Both the position numbers and the translations under genes were made by a program. Shown here in pieces: positions 30,659 to 46,573 of a DNA stretch of 64,000 nt. The stretch comes from Pseudomonadota bacterium (GTDB taxonomy: Bacteria > Desulfobacterota > Desulfovibrionia > Desulfovibrionales > Desulfovibrionaceae). A model generated the notes under the pieces. That model was not told the DNA's origin. It made no database searches and worked only from the letters and a program-made list of their open reading frames with translations. The stretch covers positions 124,001-188,000 of the forward strand of contig JAHJLB010000014.1 of the NCBI GenBank assembly GCA_018822105.1. The letters run 5' to 3'. Position 1 is the stretch's first letter, and every line of letters starts with the position of its first letter.

Positions 30659-31204
30659 TCATCCACTCCACTTCTCCCAGGCCGCCTCGTATTGTCCACG
30701 GCAGTCCAGAAGGAACATGATGGCCTCTCGGACAGCGCCCTGACCGCCATGCAACCTGGTCACCCATTTCGCCAGCCGCAGTATCTCCGGCTGGGCGTTG
30801 CCCACGGCCATGGGCAACCCCACGGCCTGCATCACGCCCGCGTCGACCCAGTCGTCTCCCAGGAAGGCGATCTGGGAGCGCTCGCAACCCAGCCGTCCGC
30901 GGATCTCCTCCATCAGGGGCACCTTGTCCACATGTCCGGCGTGGTACTCCTCGATGCCCAGCTCGCGCACCCGCTTCTCCACGGCCCCATGCTTCAGGCC
31001 GGTGATGACCGCGATGGCAAGCCCCAGGGATTGTGCAATCTTTATTCCAAGACCGTCCTGGACGTGGAAACGCTTGCTGACGTTGCCCTGGTGGTCATAA
31101 TGGAGGCCGCCGTCCGTGAGCACGCCGTCAACATCCAGGATCAAGAGTTTGACATCCCGGCCCAGGGCCAGGACAGCGGGGTCGATCGCGAACTCAGCCG
31201 GCAT
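30659..31204 (-). CDS. kdsC: 3-deoxy-D-manno-octulosonate 8-phosphate phosphatase KdsC (HAD)
   Basis: [62 protein letters not shown]. Confidence 0.94.
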   Translation of the reverse strand: MPAEFAIDPAVLALGRDVKLLILDVDGVLTDGGLHYDHQGNVSKRFHVQDGLGIKIAQSLGLAIAVITGLKHGAVEKRVRELGIEEYHAGHVDKVPLMEEIRGRLGCERSQIAFLGDDWVDAGVMQAVGLPMAVGNAQPEILRLAKWVTRLHGGQGAVREAIMFLLDCRGQYEAAWEKWSG

Positions 31205-32012
31205 CGGGCACACTCCATATGGCCATGAGCCGCCGGAGCAGGCCTTCCACCTGGGACAGCGGCAGGCTGTTGGGCCCGTCGCACAGGGCGCGGTCCGGGT
31301 CCGGGTGGACCTCCAAAAACACGCCGCTGGCCCCGGCGGCAACGGCCGCAGCGGCAAGCACCGGCACGAACTCGCGCTGGCCGCCGGATGATCCGCCCTG
31401 CCCTCCGGGCAGCTGCACCGAGTGCGTGGCGTCGAAGACCACGGGCGCGCCCAGACCGCGCATGAGGGACAGGGAGCGCATGTCGACCACGAGGTTGTTG
31501 TAGCCGAAGCACGAGCCGCGCTCCGTGAGCCAGAAGCGCCCGTTGCCCGTGCTGCGCAGCTTGTCGGCCACGTTCTTCATGTCCAGCGGGGCGAGAAACT
31601 GCCCCTTTTTGACGTTGACGATGCGCCCGGTCTCGGCCGCGGCCACCAGCAGATCCGTCTGGCGGCAGAGGAAGGCAGGGATCTGGAGCACGTCGGCCAC
31701 CTGGGCCACGCGCTCGGCCTGCTCCGGCAGATGGATGTCCGTGACCACGGGCAGGCCCGTGGCTTCCCGCACCTCGGCCAGCCAGGAGAGGCCCATGTCC
31801 AGGCCAGGACCCCGGAAGCTCGAGGCGGAGGTGCGGTTGGCCTTGTCGTAGGAGCTCTTGAAGACCATGGTCAGCTCCAGGCGCTGGGCGATGGCGGCCA
31901 GTTCGCGCGCCACGTCCAGGGCCAGCTGCCGGCTCTCCAGCACACACGGGCCGGCCAGGACAAAGGGCCCGGTCAGGCTTTTGGCGTAGAGCGCTGCGGA
32001 ATCAACGGCCAT
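31194..32012 (-). CDS. kdsA: 3-deoxy-8-phosphooctulonate synthase KdsA
   Basis: [55 protein letters not shown]. Confidence 0.96.
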   Translation of the reverse strand: MAVDSAALYAKSLTGPFVLAGPCVLESRQLALDVARELAAIAQRLELTMVFKSSYDKANRTSASSFRGPGLDMGLSWLAEVREATGLPVVTDIHLPEQAERVAQVADVLQIPAFLCRQTDLLVAAAETGRIVNVKKGQFLAPLDMKNVADKLRSTGNGRFWLTERGSCFGYNNLVVDMRSLSLMRGLGAPVVFDATHSVQLPGGQGGSSGGQREFVPVLAAAAVAAGASGVFLEVHPDPDRALCDGPNSLPLSQVEGLLRRLMAIWSVPDAG

Positions 32013-32013
32013 G

Positions 32014-33675
<1,662 letters not shown>

Positions 33676-33801
33676 TCAGGTTGAATTGACAGCTCCGGTG
33701 CCGAGGACCGTGTTGACGCCGCGCGCGGGCGCACGTACTCTTGGGCTCTGGCGGGACAAAACCTGAGCGGCCCGCTTCGACAGTCGCAATGGAGGACGTT
33801 C

Positions 33802-34611
33802 ATGGCCCGCGTCAAAGCACTAGTTCTTACCGGATACGGCACCAATTGTGAACAGGAATCAGCATACGCCGCCCGGGAATCCGGGGCCGACGAGGCCACC
33901 ATCGCCTTTTTCTCCGACATCACCTCAAACCATGTGCGCATGGAAAATTTCAATTTCCTCATTTTTCCCGGCGGTTTTCTGGATGGTGACGACTTGGGCT
34001 CGGCCCAGGCCGCGGCCCTGCGCTGGCGTTTTGCAAAAACTTCAAGCGGCGAACACGTGCTGGACCAGCTCAAGGCCTTCTTCCAGGCCGGGGGGATCAT
34101 CCTGGGCATCTGCAACGGGTTCCAGCTCCTGGTGAAGCTGGGCCTGCTGCCGGCCCTGGGCGGCCGCTACTTCGAGCGCCAGGTGTCCCTGTCGCACAAC
34201 GATTCCGCCCGCTACGAGGACCGCTGGGTGACCCTCAAGGCCAACCCGGCCTCGCCCTGCGTGTTCACCAAGGGCATGGACCGCCTGGAGGCCCCGGTGC
34301 GCCACGGCGAGGGCAAGATCGTGCCCCAGGACCAGGCCACCCTGGACGCCCTGGAGGCCGCCAATCTCGTGGCCCTGCGTTACATCGACCCGGCCACGGG
34401 CGAACCCAGCATGCAGTTCCCGGAAAACCCCAACGGGTCGGCCAACGCCATCGCCGGGCTCACGGACCCATCGGGCCGCATCCTGGGCCTCATGCCCCAT
34501 CCCGAGGCCTACAACTCCCCCTGCAACCACCCGGCCTGGACCCGGGGTGAAACCTCCGTCCTGGGGCTGACCCTGCTTGAGGGCGGCGTTCGCTACCTGA
34601 AGGGCGTCTAG
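33802..34611 (+). CDS. purQ: Phosphoribosylformylglycinamidine synthase, glutaminase subunit (PurQ)
   Basis: ALVLTGYGTNCEQESAYAARESGADEA; LIFPGGFLDGDDLGS; ILGICNGFQLLVKLGLLPAL; GLMPHPEAY. Confidence 0.93.
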   Translation: MARVKALVLTGYGTNCEQESAYAARESGADEATIAFFSDITSNHVRMENFNFLIFPGGFLDGDDLGSAQAAALRWRFAKTSSGEHVLDQLKAFFQAGGIILGICNGFQLLVKLGLLPALGGRYFERQVSLSHNDSARYEDRWVTLKANPASPCVFTKGMDRLEAPVRHGEGKIVPQDQATLDALEAANLVALRYIDPATGEPSMQFPENPNGSANAIAGLTDPSGRILGLMPHPEAYNSPCNHPAWTRGETSVLGLTLLEGGVRYLKGV

Positions 34612-34618
34612 AGGCGTC

Positions 34619-35113
34619 ATGGCCCGCATCTCCCCACCAGAGCGCCCGCCCGGATACTCCTGGCGGGCGCTCATGGCTCTGGCCCTTGACGAGGCCCTGA
34701 GCGCGGCCCGCGAGGACGAAACCCCGGTGGGCGCCGTGCTTCTGGGCGCGGACGGGGCCATCCTGTCCAGGGCGCACAACAGGAACATCGCCCTCTGCGA
34801 CCCCACGGCCCACGCCGAGATGCTCTGCCTGCGCGAGGCCGCAAGCAAGCTTGGCAACCACCGCCTGAACGGCGCCATCCTGGCCGTGACCCTGGAGCCC
34901 TGCCTCATGTGCGTGGGCGCCCTGGTCCATGCGCGGGTGGCCGGGGTGGTCTTCGCCGCCAGCGACCCCAAGGCCGGCGCCCTGGTGTCCAACCTCGACG
35001 TTTGCACCCTGCCCTTCCTCAACCATCGCCCCTGGATCCTCCGGGGCGTCATGGCCGAGGAATGCGGCGCCTTGCTCAAGCGCTTTTTCCTGGCGCGCAG
35101 AAAGCCTTCCTAA
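34619..35113 (+). CDS. tadA: tRNA adenosine(34) deaminase TadA
   Basis: DPTAHAEMLCLREAASKLGNHRLNGAILAVTLEPCLMCVGALVHARVAGVVFAASDPKAGA. Confidence 0.93.
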   Translation: MARISPPERPPGYSWRALMALALDEALSAAREDETPVGAVLLGADGAILSRAHNRNIALCDPTAHAEMLCLREAASKLGNHRLNGAILAVTLEPCLMCVGALVHARVAGVVFAASDPKAGALVSNLDVCTLPFLNHRPWILRGVMAEECGALLKRFFLARRKPS

Positions 35114-35319
35114 ACATTCTCCAGAGTCAAAAATCCACGATTCCGTGCGGAAACAGTATCAAGACATTATCTGGATTTTTTCTAATAATTGATATTACAC
35201 TTGATTTTTAAACCCCCTACCCTTGTTGTGCAGACAGGAAAACGCCACCCAAAAGGCCGTCCCGCGCCCTGATGTGGGGGGCACGGGGCGTCGCGCCAGT
35301 GTGCGGCGGCAAGGATGGA

Positions 35320-35553
35320 TCAGAGGAAGTCGGGATCGATGGCGGCCTTGCCGCCGTTGAGCATGACCTTGAAATAGCGCAGGGTGCGGTCATCCACGGG
35401 CACGATGGGGAAGCTTTTGCGGCAGGCGTCGCACTGGGCCATGGTCGGGCGGGTGGGCGCGATGAGCGTCACGTCGCGGGCGCAGTGCGGACACGGATAC
35501 AGAAACACGATCTCCATGCCCACAGGGCGCACGGGCATCAGCGGCTTGCTCAT
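35320..35553 (-). CDS. Small putative zinc-ribbon protein
   Basis: 77 aa with CPHC ... CDAC metal-binding pairs. Confidence 0.65.
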   Translation of the reverse strand: MSKPLMPVRPVGMEIVFLYPCPHCARDVTLIAPTRPTMAQCDACRKSFPIVPVDDRTLRYFKVMLNGGKAAIDPDFL

Positions 35554-35557
35554 GTGT

Positions 35558-37093
35558 TCATCCCTCGAAAAGGCTTGCGCCGGTCATGCTGTCGGGCTTG
35601 GGCTGACCCCAGGAAGCCAGGATGGTCGGGGCGATGTCGCCCAGTTTGCCGGGCTTGAGCCTGCGCCCCCCGCCCTGGTCCGCGTGCAGCAGCGGCACGG
35701 GATTGGTGCTGTGGGCCGTCTGCGCGCCCCCGAGGGCGTCGAGCATCTCCTCGGCGTTGCCGTGGTCGGCCGTGAGAAAAACCTGTCCGCCATCGGACAG
35801 GAAGGCATCCACGATCCTGCCCACGCACTCGTCCACGGTTTCGCAGGCCGTGATCACCGCCGGGATGATGCCCGTATGGCCCACCATGTCCAGGTTGGCC
35901 AGGTTGCACACGCAGAGGTCGAACTCGCGCCGCCGCTCCAGCAGGGCCAGGGTGACCTCGCGGGCGCTCATCTCCGGCTTGTGGTCGTAGGTGGGCACCT
36001 CGCGCGGGGAGGGGACCATGACGCGCTCCTCGCCGGGCAGGGGCTCCTCCACGCCGCAATTGAGAAAATAGGTCACATGGGCGTATTTCTCGGTCTCGGC
36101 GATGCGCAGCTGCCGCAAGCCCAGCCGGCTCGCCACCTGCCCCAGGAACCCGTCCAGGGACAGCGGCCCGAAGGCCACTGGCAGGGGAAAGGTGGACTCA
36201 TACTGGGTCATGGTGGACATGCCGGAAAGCCTGGGCCGCAAAGGCCTCGGGAATTCCTTAAAGTCATCCTCGAAAAAGGCGCGGCTGATCTGCCGAGCCC
36301 GGTCGGCCCGGAAATTGAAGAAGAACAGGCCGTCCCCGTGGCCCATGGTGCCGACGGGCTGGCCATCGCTGCCAGCCACCAGGCAGGGCTTGACGAACTC
36401 GTCCGTCTCTCCTGCGGCATAGGCGCTCTGCACGGCCTCGACGGCCGAGGCCACAGTCCTGCCCTGTCCGCAGGCCAGGGCCAGATAGGCGGGCTCGTTG
36501 CGCTCATAGTGCTTGTCGCGGTCCATGGCGTAGTAGCGGCCCATGACCGTGGCGATGCGCCCCAGGCCGAGGCCGGCCAGCTTCGCCTCCAGCTGCCGCA
36601 CATAGTCCAGGCCGCTTGAGGGCGGGGTGTCGCGGCCGTCCAGAAAGGCGTGCACGAAGACCTCGCGCAGGCCCTGGCGTCCGGCCAGGGCCACCAGGGC
36701 GTGGATGTGGTTCTGGTGGCTGTGTACGCCGCCGTCGGACACCAGGCCCATGAGGTGCAGCCGCCCGCTGCCGGCCTTCACCTTGGCCATGAGGTCGAGC
36801 AGCGCGGGGTTCTCGAAAAAGCTCCCATCCTCGATGCTGATGTCGATGCGCGTCATGTCCTGGTAGACCACGCGGCCCGCACCGATGTTCATGTGCCCCA
36901 CCTCGGAGTTGCCCATGAAGCCGTCGGGCAGGCCCACGGCGCGCCCGGCGCAGGCCAGCTGCGTGTGCGGGTAGCGGGCGAACAGGGCGTCGAGGTTGGG
37001 CGTGTTGGCCAGGGACACGGCATTGCCGGGGCCAGCCGGCGACAGGCCGAAGCCGTCCAGGATGAGCAGCAGTGTGGGCGTCACGGGCTTCAC
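35558..37093 (-). CDS. gpmI: 2,3-bisphosphoglycerate-independent phosphoglycerate mutase
   Basis: LLILDGFGLSPAGPGNAVSLANTPNLDALFARYPHTQL; MGNSEVGHMNIGAGRVVYQD; GTG start overlapping rsfS stop. Confidence 0.95.
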   Translation of the reverse strand: MKPVTPTLLLILDGFGLSPAGPGNAVSLANTPNLDALFARYPHTQLACAGRAVGLPDGFMGNSEVGHMNIGAGRVVYQDMTRIDISIEDGSFFENPALLDLMAKVKAGSGRLHLMGLVSDGGVHSHQNHIHALVALAGRQGLREVFVHAFLDGRDTPPSSGLDYVRQLEAKLAGLGLGRIATVMGRYYAMDRDKHYERNEPAYLALACGQGRTVASAVEAVQSAYAAGETDEFVKPCLVAGSDGQPVGTMGHGDGLFFFNFRADRARQISRAFFEDDFKEFPRPLRPRLSGMSTMTQYESTFPLPVAFGPLSLDGFLGQVASRLGLRQLRIAETEKYAHVTYFLNCGVEEPLPGEERVMVPSPREVPTYDHKPEMSAREVTLALLERRREFDLCVCNLANLDMVGHTGIIPAVITACETVDECVGRIVDAFLSDGGQVFLTADHGNAEEMLDALGGAQTAHSTNPVPLLHADQGGGRRLKPGKLGDIAPTILASWGQPKPDSMTGASLFEG

Positions 37094-37485
37094 GCAGCCC
37101 CCTCTGAAGAGTTCCAGGGCAGCAGCTTGCCCTCGGACCACAGGCCTTCGATGTTGTAGAAACGGCGCATGTCCTCATGGAAGATGTGCACCACCACATC
37201 GTTGAAATCGAGCAGGATCCAGGCGCCTGTCTGGTAGCCCTCCATGCCCCGGGAGGTGAACTTGCGTTCGCCGGCCAGGTGCAGCAGGGCGTCGGCCAGG
37301 GCCTGGGCGTGGCGCTGGCCCTTGGCCGTGGCCAGGAGGAGGTGCTCCGTGATCGGGCAGATGCCGGTGACGTCCAGCAGCCGGATGTCCTCGCCCTGTT
37401 TTTCGTCCAGCATCCTGGCCAGGAGCAGCCCCTTCTCCAATGTCGGCATGCCGGGCGTGCCCGGCAGTTCGCGCTTTTTCTTCAT
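37090..37485 (-). CDS. rsfS: Ribosome silencing factor RsfS
   Basis: GEDIRLLDVTGICPITEHLLLATAKGQRHAQALADALL ... GAWILLDFNDVVVHIFHEDMRRFYNIEGLWSEG. Confidence 0.93.
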   Translation of the reverse strand: MKKKRELPGTPGMPTLEKGLLLARMLDEKQGEDIRLLDVTGICPITEHLLLATAKGQRHAQALADALLHLAGERKFTSRGMEGYQTGAWILLDFNDVVVHIFHEDMRRFYNIEGLWSEGKLLPWNSSEGAA

Positions 37486-37669
37486 GATACCCCGTTTGCG
37501 CCGGTTGGCGATTGCTTGCGTGCCTTGTACTGGAATCCATGCCCCAGCGCAATGATCGGGCGCGGGCTTGGGGCCGGCGGCTGCGCGGGAAGCGGACGCG
37601 GCCCGGATGCGCTGCGCTGAAAGATCAGGGGCCAGGGGCCTTCCGTTTCGGCAAGAACGCCTCAGAACC

Positions 37670-37698
37670 TTGACGCAGTGCCGTGTTTGGGGCATGAA
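37670..37698 (+). promoter_or_regulatory. Putative sigma-70 promoter for paaK leader
   Basis: TTGACG-N17-CATGAA. Confidence 0.4.
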
Positions 37699-37805
37699 TA
37701 GATCAATCTGCGCGGACCATGAAACCGCGTTTGCACCTAGCCTGAGCGCTGGTTTCGCGGCACAGGACAGGCGGAGCAGAATTTCGCGCAGGAAGAGACG
37801 AGAAT

Positions 37806-37891
37806 GCAAGGCTGCGGGGCGAAAATCCCCCCGTGGCCGTTTTTTACGGGCCGCCTTGCCCCAAGGCCCACGATGTCACCCTTCGCCCCGC
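37806..37891 (+). promoter_or_regulatory. Candidate structured 5' leader RNA (three-way-junction-like, with an alternative pairing) upstream of paaK
   Basis: Perfect 10-bp GCGGGGCGAA/TTCGCCCCGC enclosing CCCGT..ACGGG and GCCTTG-CCC-CAAGGC; competing GCAAGGC(37806-37812):GCCTTGC(37853-37859). Confidence 0.45.
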
Positions 37892-37912
37892 ACCATCCCA
37901 GGAGGACAGACC

Positions 37913-39220
37913 ATGATATTTGATGTGGAAAACGAAACCCTGCCCAGGGAGGACCTGGAGAAGCTGCAGCTGCGCCGGCTCCAGGACCTTGTGGCCCGCG
38001 TGTACGAGAACGTGCCCTTCTACCGCAAGAAGCTCGACGAGCGCGGGATCAAGCCGGAGCACATCCAGCAGCTTTCCGATGTGACGCTTCTGCCCTTCAC
38101 CGAGAAGCAGGACCTGCGCAACCACTACCCCTTTGGCCTGTTCGCGGTCTCGCGCGAGAACATCGTGCGCATCCATTCGTCCTCCGGCACCACGGGCAAG
38201 GCCACGGTGGTGGGCTACACCCGCCGCGACATCCGCACCTGGGCGCAGCTGTGCGCGCGCTGCCTGGCCGCGGCTGGCGCGCACAGCGGCGACTTCATCC
38301 ACAACGCCTACGGCTACGGCCTGTTCACCGGCGGCCTGGGGGTCCATTACGGGGCCGAGGAGCTGGGCGCCACGGTGATCCCCATCTCCGGCGGAGCCAC
38401 CCGGCGCCAGGCCATGCTCCTGCGCGACTTCGGGGCCACGGTGCTCACCTGCACCCCCTCCTACGCCCTGCACCTCTTTGAGGCGGCCAAGGACATGGGC
38501 ATCGACTTCCGCGAGCTGCCCCTGCGCATCGGCATCCACGGGGCCGAGCCCTGGACCGAGTCCATGCGCACCGAGATCGAGAACAAGCTCGGCATCACCG
38601 CCATCGACATCTACGGCCTGTCCGAGATCATGGGCCCGGGCGTGGCCATCGAGTGCGCCAAGGTCAAGAAGGGCCTGCACATCCAGGAGGACCACTTCCT
38701 CCCGGAGATCATCGACTCCGAGACCGGAGAGCAGCTCCCCACTGGTGAAAGGGGCGAGCTGGTCATCACCACCCTGACCAAAGAGGGCATTCCCCTGCTG
38801 CGCTACCGCACCCGCGACATCAGCAGGCTGAACAAAGCGCCCTGCCGCTGCGGCCGGACCACCGCGCGCATGGAGCGGGTCACGGGGCGCAGCGACGACA
38901 TGCTCATCATCCGCGGCGTCAACGTGTTCCCCTCGCAGATCGAGACCATCCTGCTGGAGACCGAGGGACTGACCCCGCACTACCAGCTCATCGTCACCCG
39001 CGCGGGCAACCTGGACAACATGGAGGTGCGCGTGGAGGTCGACGAAAATGTGTTCTCCGACCAGGTCAAGAATTTACAACGCCTGGAATCCAAGATAGAA
39101 AAGAACATCAAGGAGTTCCTGGGAGTCACCGCCAAGTGCAAGCTGGTGGAGCCCAAGGGCATCGAGCGAAGCGAAGGCAAGGCCAAACGCATCATCGACA
39201 TGCGCAAGGAACAGGCCTGA
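37913..39220 (+). CDS. paaK: Phenylacetate-CoA ligase family protein
   Basis: [85 protein letters not shown]. Confidence 0.93.
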   Translation: MIFDVENETLPREDLEKLQLRRLQDLVARVYENVPFYRKKLDERGIKPEHIQQLSDVTLLPFTEKQDLRNHYPFGLFAVSRENIVRIHSSSGTTGKATVVGYTRRDIRTWAQLCARCLAAAGAHSGDFIHNAYGYGLFTGGLGVHYGAEELGATVIPISGGATRRQAMLLRDFGATVLTCTPSYALHLFEAAKDMGIDFRELPLRIGIHGAEPWTESMRTEIENKLGITAIDIYGLSEIMGPGVAIECAKVKKGLHIQEDHFLPEIIDSETGEQLPTGERGELVITTLTKEGIPLLRYRTRDISRLNKAPCRCGRTTARMERVTGRSDDMLIIRGVNVFPSQIETILLETEGLTPHYQLIVTRAGNLDNMEVRVEVDENVFSDQVKNLQRLESKIEKNIKEFLGVTAKCKLVEPKGIERSEGKAKRIIDMRKEQA

Positions 39221-39260
39221 GGCGACTAACCATGTGCCAACACAGCAAGCGAGGAGCGTC

Positions 39261-39692
39261 ATGAAGGTCGATCAACTCTCCATCTTCCTGGAAAACCGCG
39301 CCGGAAGGCTGGCCGAGGTCACCCGCATCCTGGCCGAATCCGGCGTCAACATCCGCGCCCTGTCCCTGGCCGACACCTCGGACTTCGGCATTCTGCGCCT
39401 CATCGTCAACGACTTCGAAAAGGCCAAGGAGAACCTCAAGGCCGGGGGCTTCACCGTGGGCCGCACCACGGTGGTGGCCGTGGAGGTCCCGGACAATCCG
39501 GGCGGGCTGCACAGCATCCTGGAGATGCTGCGCGAGGCCAAGATCAACGTGGAATACATGTACGCCTTCGTGAACCAGAGCGGGGCCCACGCCATCATCA
39601 TCTTCCGCTTCGACCGCACGGACCAGGCCATCGAGCTTTTGCAGAAGAACAACATCCCCATCGTGCCCGGCGAAAAGCTGTACAAGATGTAG
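39261..39692 (+). CDS. ACT domain protein (two tandem ACT domains)
   Basis: [45 protein letters not shown]; second [33 protein letters not shown]. Confidence 0.9.
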   Translation: MKVDQLSIFLENRAGRLAEVTRILAESGVNIRALSLADTSDFGILRLIVNDFEKAKENLKAGGFTVGRTTVVAVEVPDNPGGLHSILEMLREAKINVEYMYAFVNQSGAHAIIIFRFDRTDQAIELLQKNNIPIVPGEKLYKM

Positions 39693-39716
39693 CGCACTCT
39701 TCCGGCGGGGGAGGCC

Positions 39717-40205
39717 ATGTGCCCCCTCCCCCGCCGGAGGCCTGCCCATCCACCCGTCAGGGCGAGGCTCAAGGGGGCCGCCTCAAGGCCTGAGCCGCCA
39801 AGCCCCACCCAGCCGGAGACCGCCGTGACCGAGCCCAAGCAATCCCCGTCTCCCGTTGACACGCGACCGCCCATCAACGAGGCCTGGCTTACGCGCATGC
39901 GCAGCACCAAGCCGGAGTTCCTGGCGCGGCTCTTTGCGGTGTTTCTGGACGACGAACCGGCCCGCCTGGCCAAATTGAAGGAGGCCGTGGCCACGGGCGA
40001 CCTGGACATGGTGCGCTACCTGGCCCATTCCATCAAGGGCGCGGGCGCGACCCTGGGCATGGAGCGCCTGAGCGACGCTGCGCGCGCGCTTGAGCAGGCG
40101 GCCAAGGGCGGCCAGGCCCACGGCCTGGCCGGGGCGCTGTCCCTGGTGCAGGACGAATTGGAGGCGGTGTTTGCGGTGATGCGGGAAGACCGCTTTGCGA
40201 CCTAG
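39717..40205 (+). CDS. Hpt (histidine phosphotransfer) domain protein
   Basis: RYLAHSIKGAGATLGMERLSDAARALEQAAKGG; HSIKGA phosphotransfer motif; start uncertain. Confidence 0.85.
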   Translation: MCPLPRRRPAHPPVRARLKGAASRPEPPSPTQPETAVTEPKQSPSPVDTRPPINEAWLTRMRSTKPEFLARLFAVFLDDEPARLAKLKEAVATGDLDMVRYLAHSIKGAGATLGMERLSDAARALEQAAKGGQAHGLAGALSLVQDELEAVFAVMREDRFAT

Positions 40206-40226
40206 CAGGATGCCCGCCCGCGAAAC

Positions 40227-40258
40227 AAAACGCCGGACCCTCACAGGCCCGGCGTTTT
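40227..40258. terminator. Bidirectional rho-independent terminator
   Basis: AAAACGCCGG ... CCGGCGTTTT between convergent genes. Confidence 0.88.
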
Positions 40259-40280
40259 CTCGTCAAAATATGACTGGTTG

Positions 40281-41060
40281 CTAGAACAGGTCGGCCATGC
40301 CGAACAGGCGGCCCGGCTGCTGCTTGGCCAGCCACTTGGCGGCGCGCAGCGCGCCCTGGGCAAAGGTCTCGCGCGAATGCGCCCGGTGCGTCACCTCGAT
40401 GCGCTCGCCCGGGCCGAAGAAATAGGCCGTATGGTCGCCCACCACGTCGCCGCCGCGCACGGCCAGGACGCCCAGTTCGTTCTGCGGGCGCTCGCCGATG
40501 ATGCCGTCGCGGCTGTGGCGCTTGACCTCGTCGTAGACCCAGCCTCTGGCCTCGGCCATGCACTGGGCCAGTTTCAGGGCCGTGCCGCTGGGCGAGTCCT
40601 TCTTGCGGCCGTGGTGGATCTCCACCATCTCCATGTCATAGGCCGAGCCGAGCATCTGCACCAGCTGCGGCAGGACCTTCAGGAGCACGTTGACGCCCAC
40701 GCTCATGTTCGGGGCCAGCAGGATGGGGATGTCCTTGGCCGCGGCGGCCACGAACTCCGCCTGATCGGGTTTCAGGCCCGTGGTGCCGATGACCATGGGG
40801 TTGCCGTGCTTGCGGCACTCGCGCACATGCTCCACCGTGGCCTCGGGCGAGGTGAACTCCACCACCACGGCGCGCGGGGTTTTGGCCAGCACCTCCTCAA
40901 GGTCGCTGGAAACCACGCAGTCCAGGTTCTCCAGTTCGTCCAGGCGCTCGGCCCGTTCGACAACGGCCCTGACCTCCAGTTCGGGGTCCTGCTGGGCCAG
41001 GCGGATCAAGGTCCCGCCCATGCGTCCGCAGCCGCCCATGATGATCACGTCGCAACTCAT
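40281..41060 (-). CDS. dapB: 4-hydroxy-tetrahydrodipicolinate reductase
   Basis: [63 protein letters not shown]. Confidence 0.96.
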   Translation of the reverse strand: MSCDVIIMGGCGRMGGTLIRLAQQDPELEVRAVVERAERLDELENLDCVVSSDLEEVLAKTPRAVVVEFTSPEATVEHVRECRKHGNPMVIGTTGLKPDQAEFVAAAAKDIPILLAPNMSVGVNVLLKVLPQLVQMLGSAYDMEMVEIHHGRKKDSPSGTALKLAQCMAEARGWVYDEVKRHSRDGIIGERPQNELGVLAVRGGDVVGDHTAYFFGPGERIEVTHRAHSRETFAQGALRAAKWLAKQQPGRLFGMADLF

Positions 41061-41075
41061 GGCTTCCTCTCCGGG

Positions 41076-44487
<3,412 letters not shown>

Positions 44488-44489
44488 TC

Positions 44490-46493
44490 CTACTCCCCCA
44501 GCTGCAGCAGTCGATCACGCAGCGACAGGACCCTGTCGCGCAGGCGCGCCGCGCGCTCAAACTCCAGCTCCTTGGCCGCCTCGCGCATGTCGCGCTCAAG
44601 GGCGGCGATCTCCTTCTTCAGCCGTTTCGGGTCCAGCTCCCGCAGGAGCTCATCCGGCGTGAGGTCGCAGCCTTCCGGAAGCACATGCGCGGCCAGGGCG
44701 CCCAGCACGTTGTCCAGACCCTTGGTGATGGTCTGCGGCACGATGTTGTTGCGGACATTGTGCTCCACCTGCTTCTCTCGCCTGCGGGCCGTCTCGTCAA
44801 GTGCCGCGCGCATGGAGGGGGTCACGGAATCGGCATACAGGAGGACCCTGCCTCCGACGTTGCGCGCGGCCCGGCCAAAGGTCTGGATGAGGGAGCGCGC
44901 CGAGCGCAGGAAGCCCTCCTTGTCCGCGTCCAGGATGGCCACCAGGGAAACCTCCGGGATGTCCAGGCCCTCGCGCAGCAGGTTGATGCCCACAAGCACG
45001 CTGAACTCGCCGGCCCGCAGGGCCTGGATGATGACCATGCGCTCAAGGGTCACCACATCCGAGTGCAGGTAGCGCGCGGACACGCCCATCTGGTTCAGGT
45101 AGTCAGTAAGGTCCTCGGCCATGCGCTTGGTCAGGGTGGTCACCAGGACGCGCTCGCCCCGCTGCATGCGCAGCCGGCACTCGCCCAGCAGATCGTCCAC
45201 CTGGCCCTTGACGGGCCGAACGTCCACCTCCGGGTCCACCAGGCCCGTGGGCCGGATGACCTGCTCCACCACTAGGCCCTGGGCCTGGTCAAGCTCCCAG
45301 GGGCCGGGCGTGGCCGAGACATAGACCGCCTGGGTCAGGCGGTCCTGGAACTCCTTGAAGTTGAGGGGACGGTTGTCCAGCGCGCTGGGCAGGCGGAAGC
45401 CGAAGTCCACCAGGGTGCTCTTGCGGGAGAAGTCGCCGCTGAACATGCCCCCCACCTGGGGCACGGTGATGTGGCTTTCATCAAGGAAAAAGAGGAAATC
45501 CTCCGGGAAATAGTCGATGAGCGTGGCCGGGGGCTGCCCCGGGGCGCGCCCGTCCAGGTGGCGAGAGTAGTTCTCGATGCCGTTGCAATAGCCCAGCTCC
45601 TCAATGGTCTCCAGGTCGAACATGGTGCGCTGCTCCAGGCGCTGGGCCTCCACAAGCTTGCCCTGGGCCTTGAACTCCGCCAGGCGCTGCTGCAGCTCGC
45701 GGCGGATGTCGTCCGTAGCCCGCTTCAGGTTGTCCTGGTCGGAGACATAATGCGATCCCGGATAGATGACGGTCTTGCGCAGGCCCGCCAGCACCGCCCC
45801 GGTGAGGGGGTCGGTCTCCTGAAGGGACTCGATCTCGTCGCCAAAAAAACTTATGCGCAAGGCCTTTTCATGACTGTAGGCCGGAATGAGCTCCAGAGCG
45901 TCGCCGCGCACGCGGAAGGTGCCGCGATGGAAGTCCATGTCGTTGCGCTCGTAGTGCACCTCCACCAGGCGGCGCATGAGGGCCTCCAGGGGCATGGCCT
46001 GCCCGACCTCGACGGGGATGATCATCTTGGCGTAGTATTCCGGGGAGCCCAGGCCGTAGATGCAGGACACCGAGGCGATGATGATGACGTCGCGCCTGGT
46101 CAGGAGGGCATGGGTGGCGGCATGGCGCAGCTTGTCGATGTCGTCGTTGATGCTGGAATCTTTCTCGATGTAGGTGTCCGAGTGCGGCAGGTAGGCTTCT
46201 GGCTGGTAATAGTCGTAATAACTGACGAAATACTCCACGGCATTGTTCGGGAACAGGCCCTTGAACTCGTTGAAGAGCTGCGCGGCAAGGGTCTTGTTGG
46301 GCGCCAGCACAAGGGCCGGTCGGTTCAGCCTGGCCACCAGGTTGGCGATGGTGAAGGTCTTGCCCGAACCCGTGACACCCAGGAGCACCTGGTGGGGCAC
46401 CCCGGCGCGGATATTGGCCTCCAGGTCGGCAATGGCCTGGGGCTGGTCGCCCTGGGGCGTAAATTCGCTCACGAGCTCAAAGGGCCTGGCCAT
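44490..46493 (-). CDS. uvrB: UvrABC excinuclease subunit B
   Basis: [67 protein letters not shown]-terminal UVR domain. Confidence 0.98.
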   Translation of the reverse strand: MARPFELVSEFTPQGDQPQAIADLEANIRAGVPHQVLLGVTGSGKTFTIANLVARLNRPALVLAPNKTLAAQLFNEFKGLFPNNAVEYFVSYYDYYQPEAYLPHSDTYIEKDSSINDDIDKLRHAATHALLTRRDVIIIASVSCIYGLGSPEYYAKMIIPVEVGQAMPLEALMRRLVEVHYERNDMDFHRGTFRVRGDALELIPAYSHEKALRISFFGDEIESLQETDPLTGAVLAGLRKTVIYPGSHYVSDQDNLKRATDDIRRELQQRLAEFKAQGKLVEAQRLEQRTMFDLETIEELGYCNGIENYSRHLDGRAPGQPPATLIDYFPEDFLFFLDESHITVPQVGGMFSGDFSRKSTLVDFGFRLPSALDNRPLNFKEFQDRLTQAVYVSATPGPWELDQAQGLVVEQVIRPTGLVDPEVDVRPVKGQVDDLLGECRLRMQRGERVLVTTLTKRMAEDLTDYLNQMGVSARYLHSDVVTLERMVIIQALRAGEFSVLVGINLLREGLDIPEVSLVAILDADKEGFLRSARSLIQTFGRAARNVGGRVLLYADSVTPSMRAALDETARRREKQVEHNVRNNIVPQTITKGLDNVLGALAAHVLPEGCDLTPDELLRELDPKRLKKEIAALERDMREAAKELEFERAARLRDRVLSLRDRLLQLGE

Positions 46494-46573
46494 CTTCTCC
46501 GCCCCGCCGTGCCCCTTGAATCCGAAGGGCAAAGCAACTACATTGACATAACCAAACCCAACCGGAGGCCCAA

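Noticed and set aside
37700-37860. 6S RNA, SRP RNA or RNase P RNA in the paaK upstream region
   Set aside because: No match to the diagnostic conserved sequences of these RNAs that I could recognise.
37568-37912. N-terminal extension of paaK in the ORF track ([14 protein letters not shown]...)
   Set aside because: Low-complexity Arg/Ala-rich, not part of PaaK; SD GGAGG and ATG at 37913 fit the known N-terminus; the segment is better explained as a leader.
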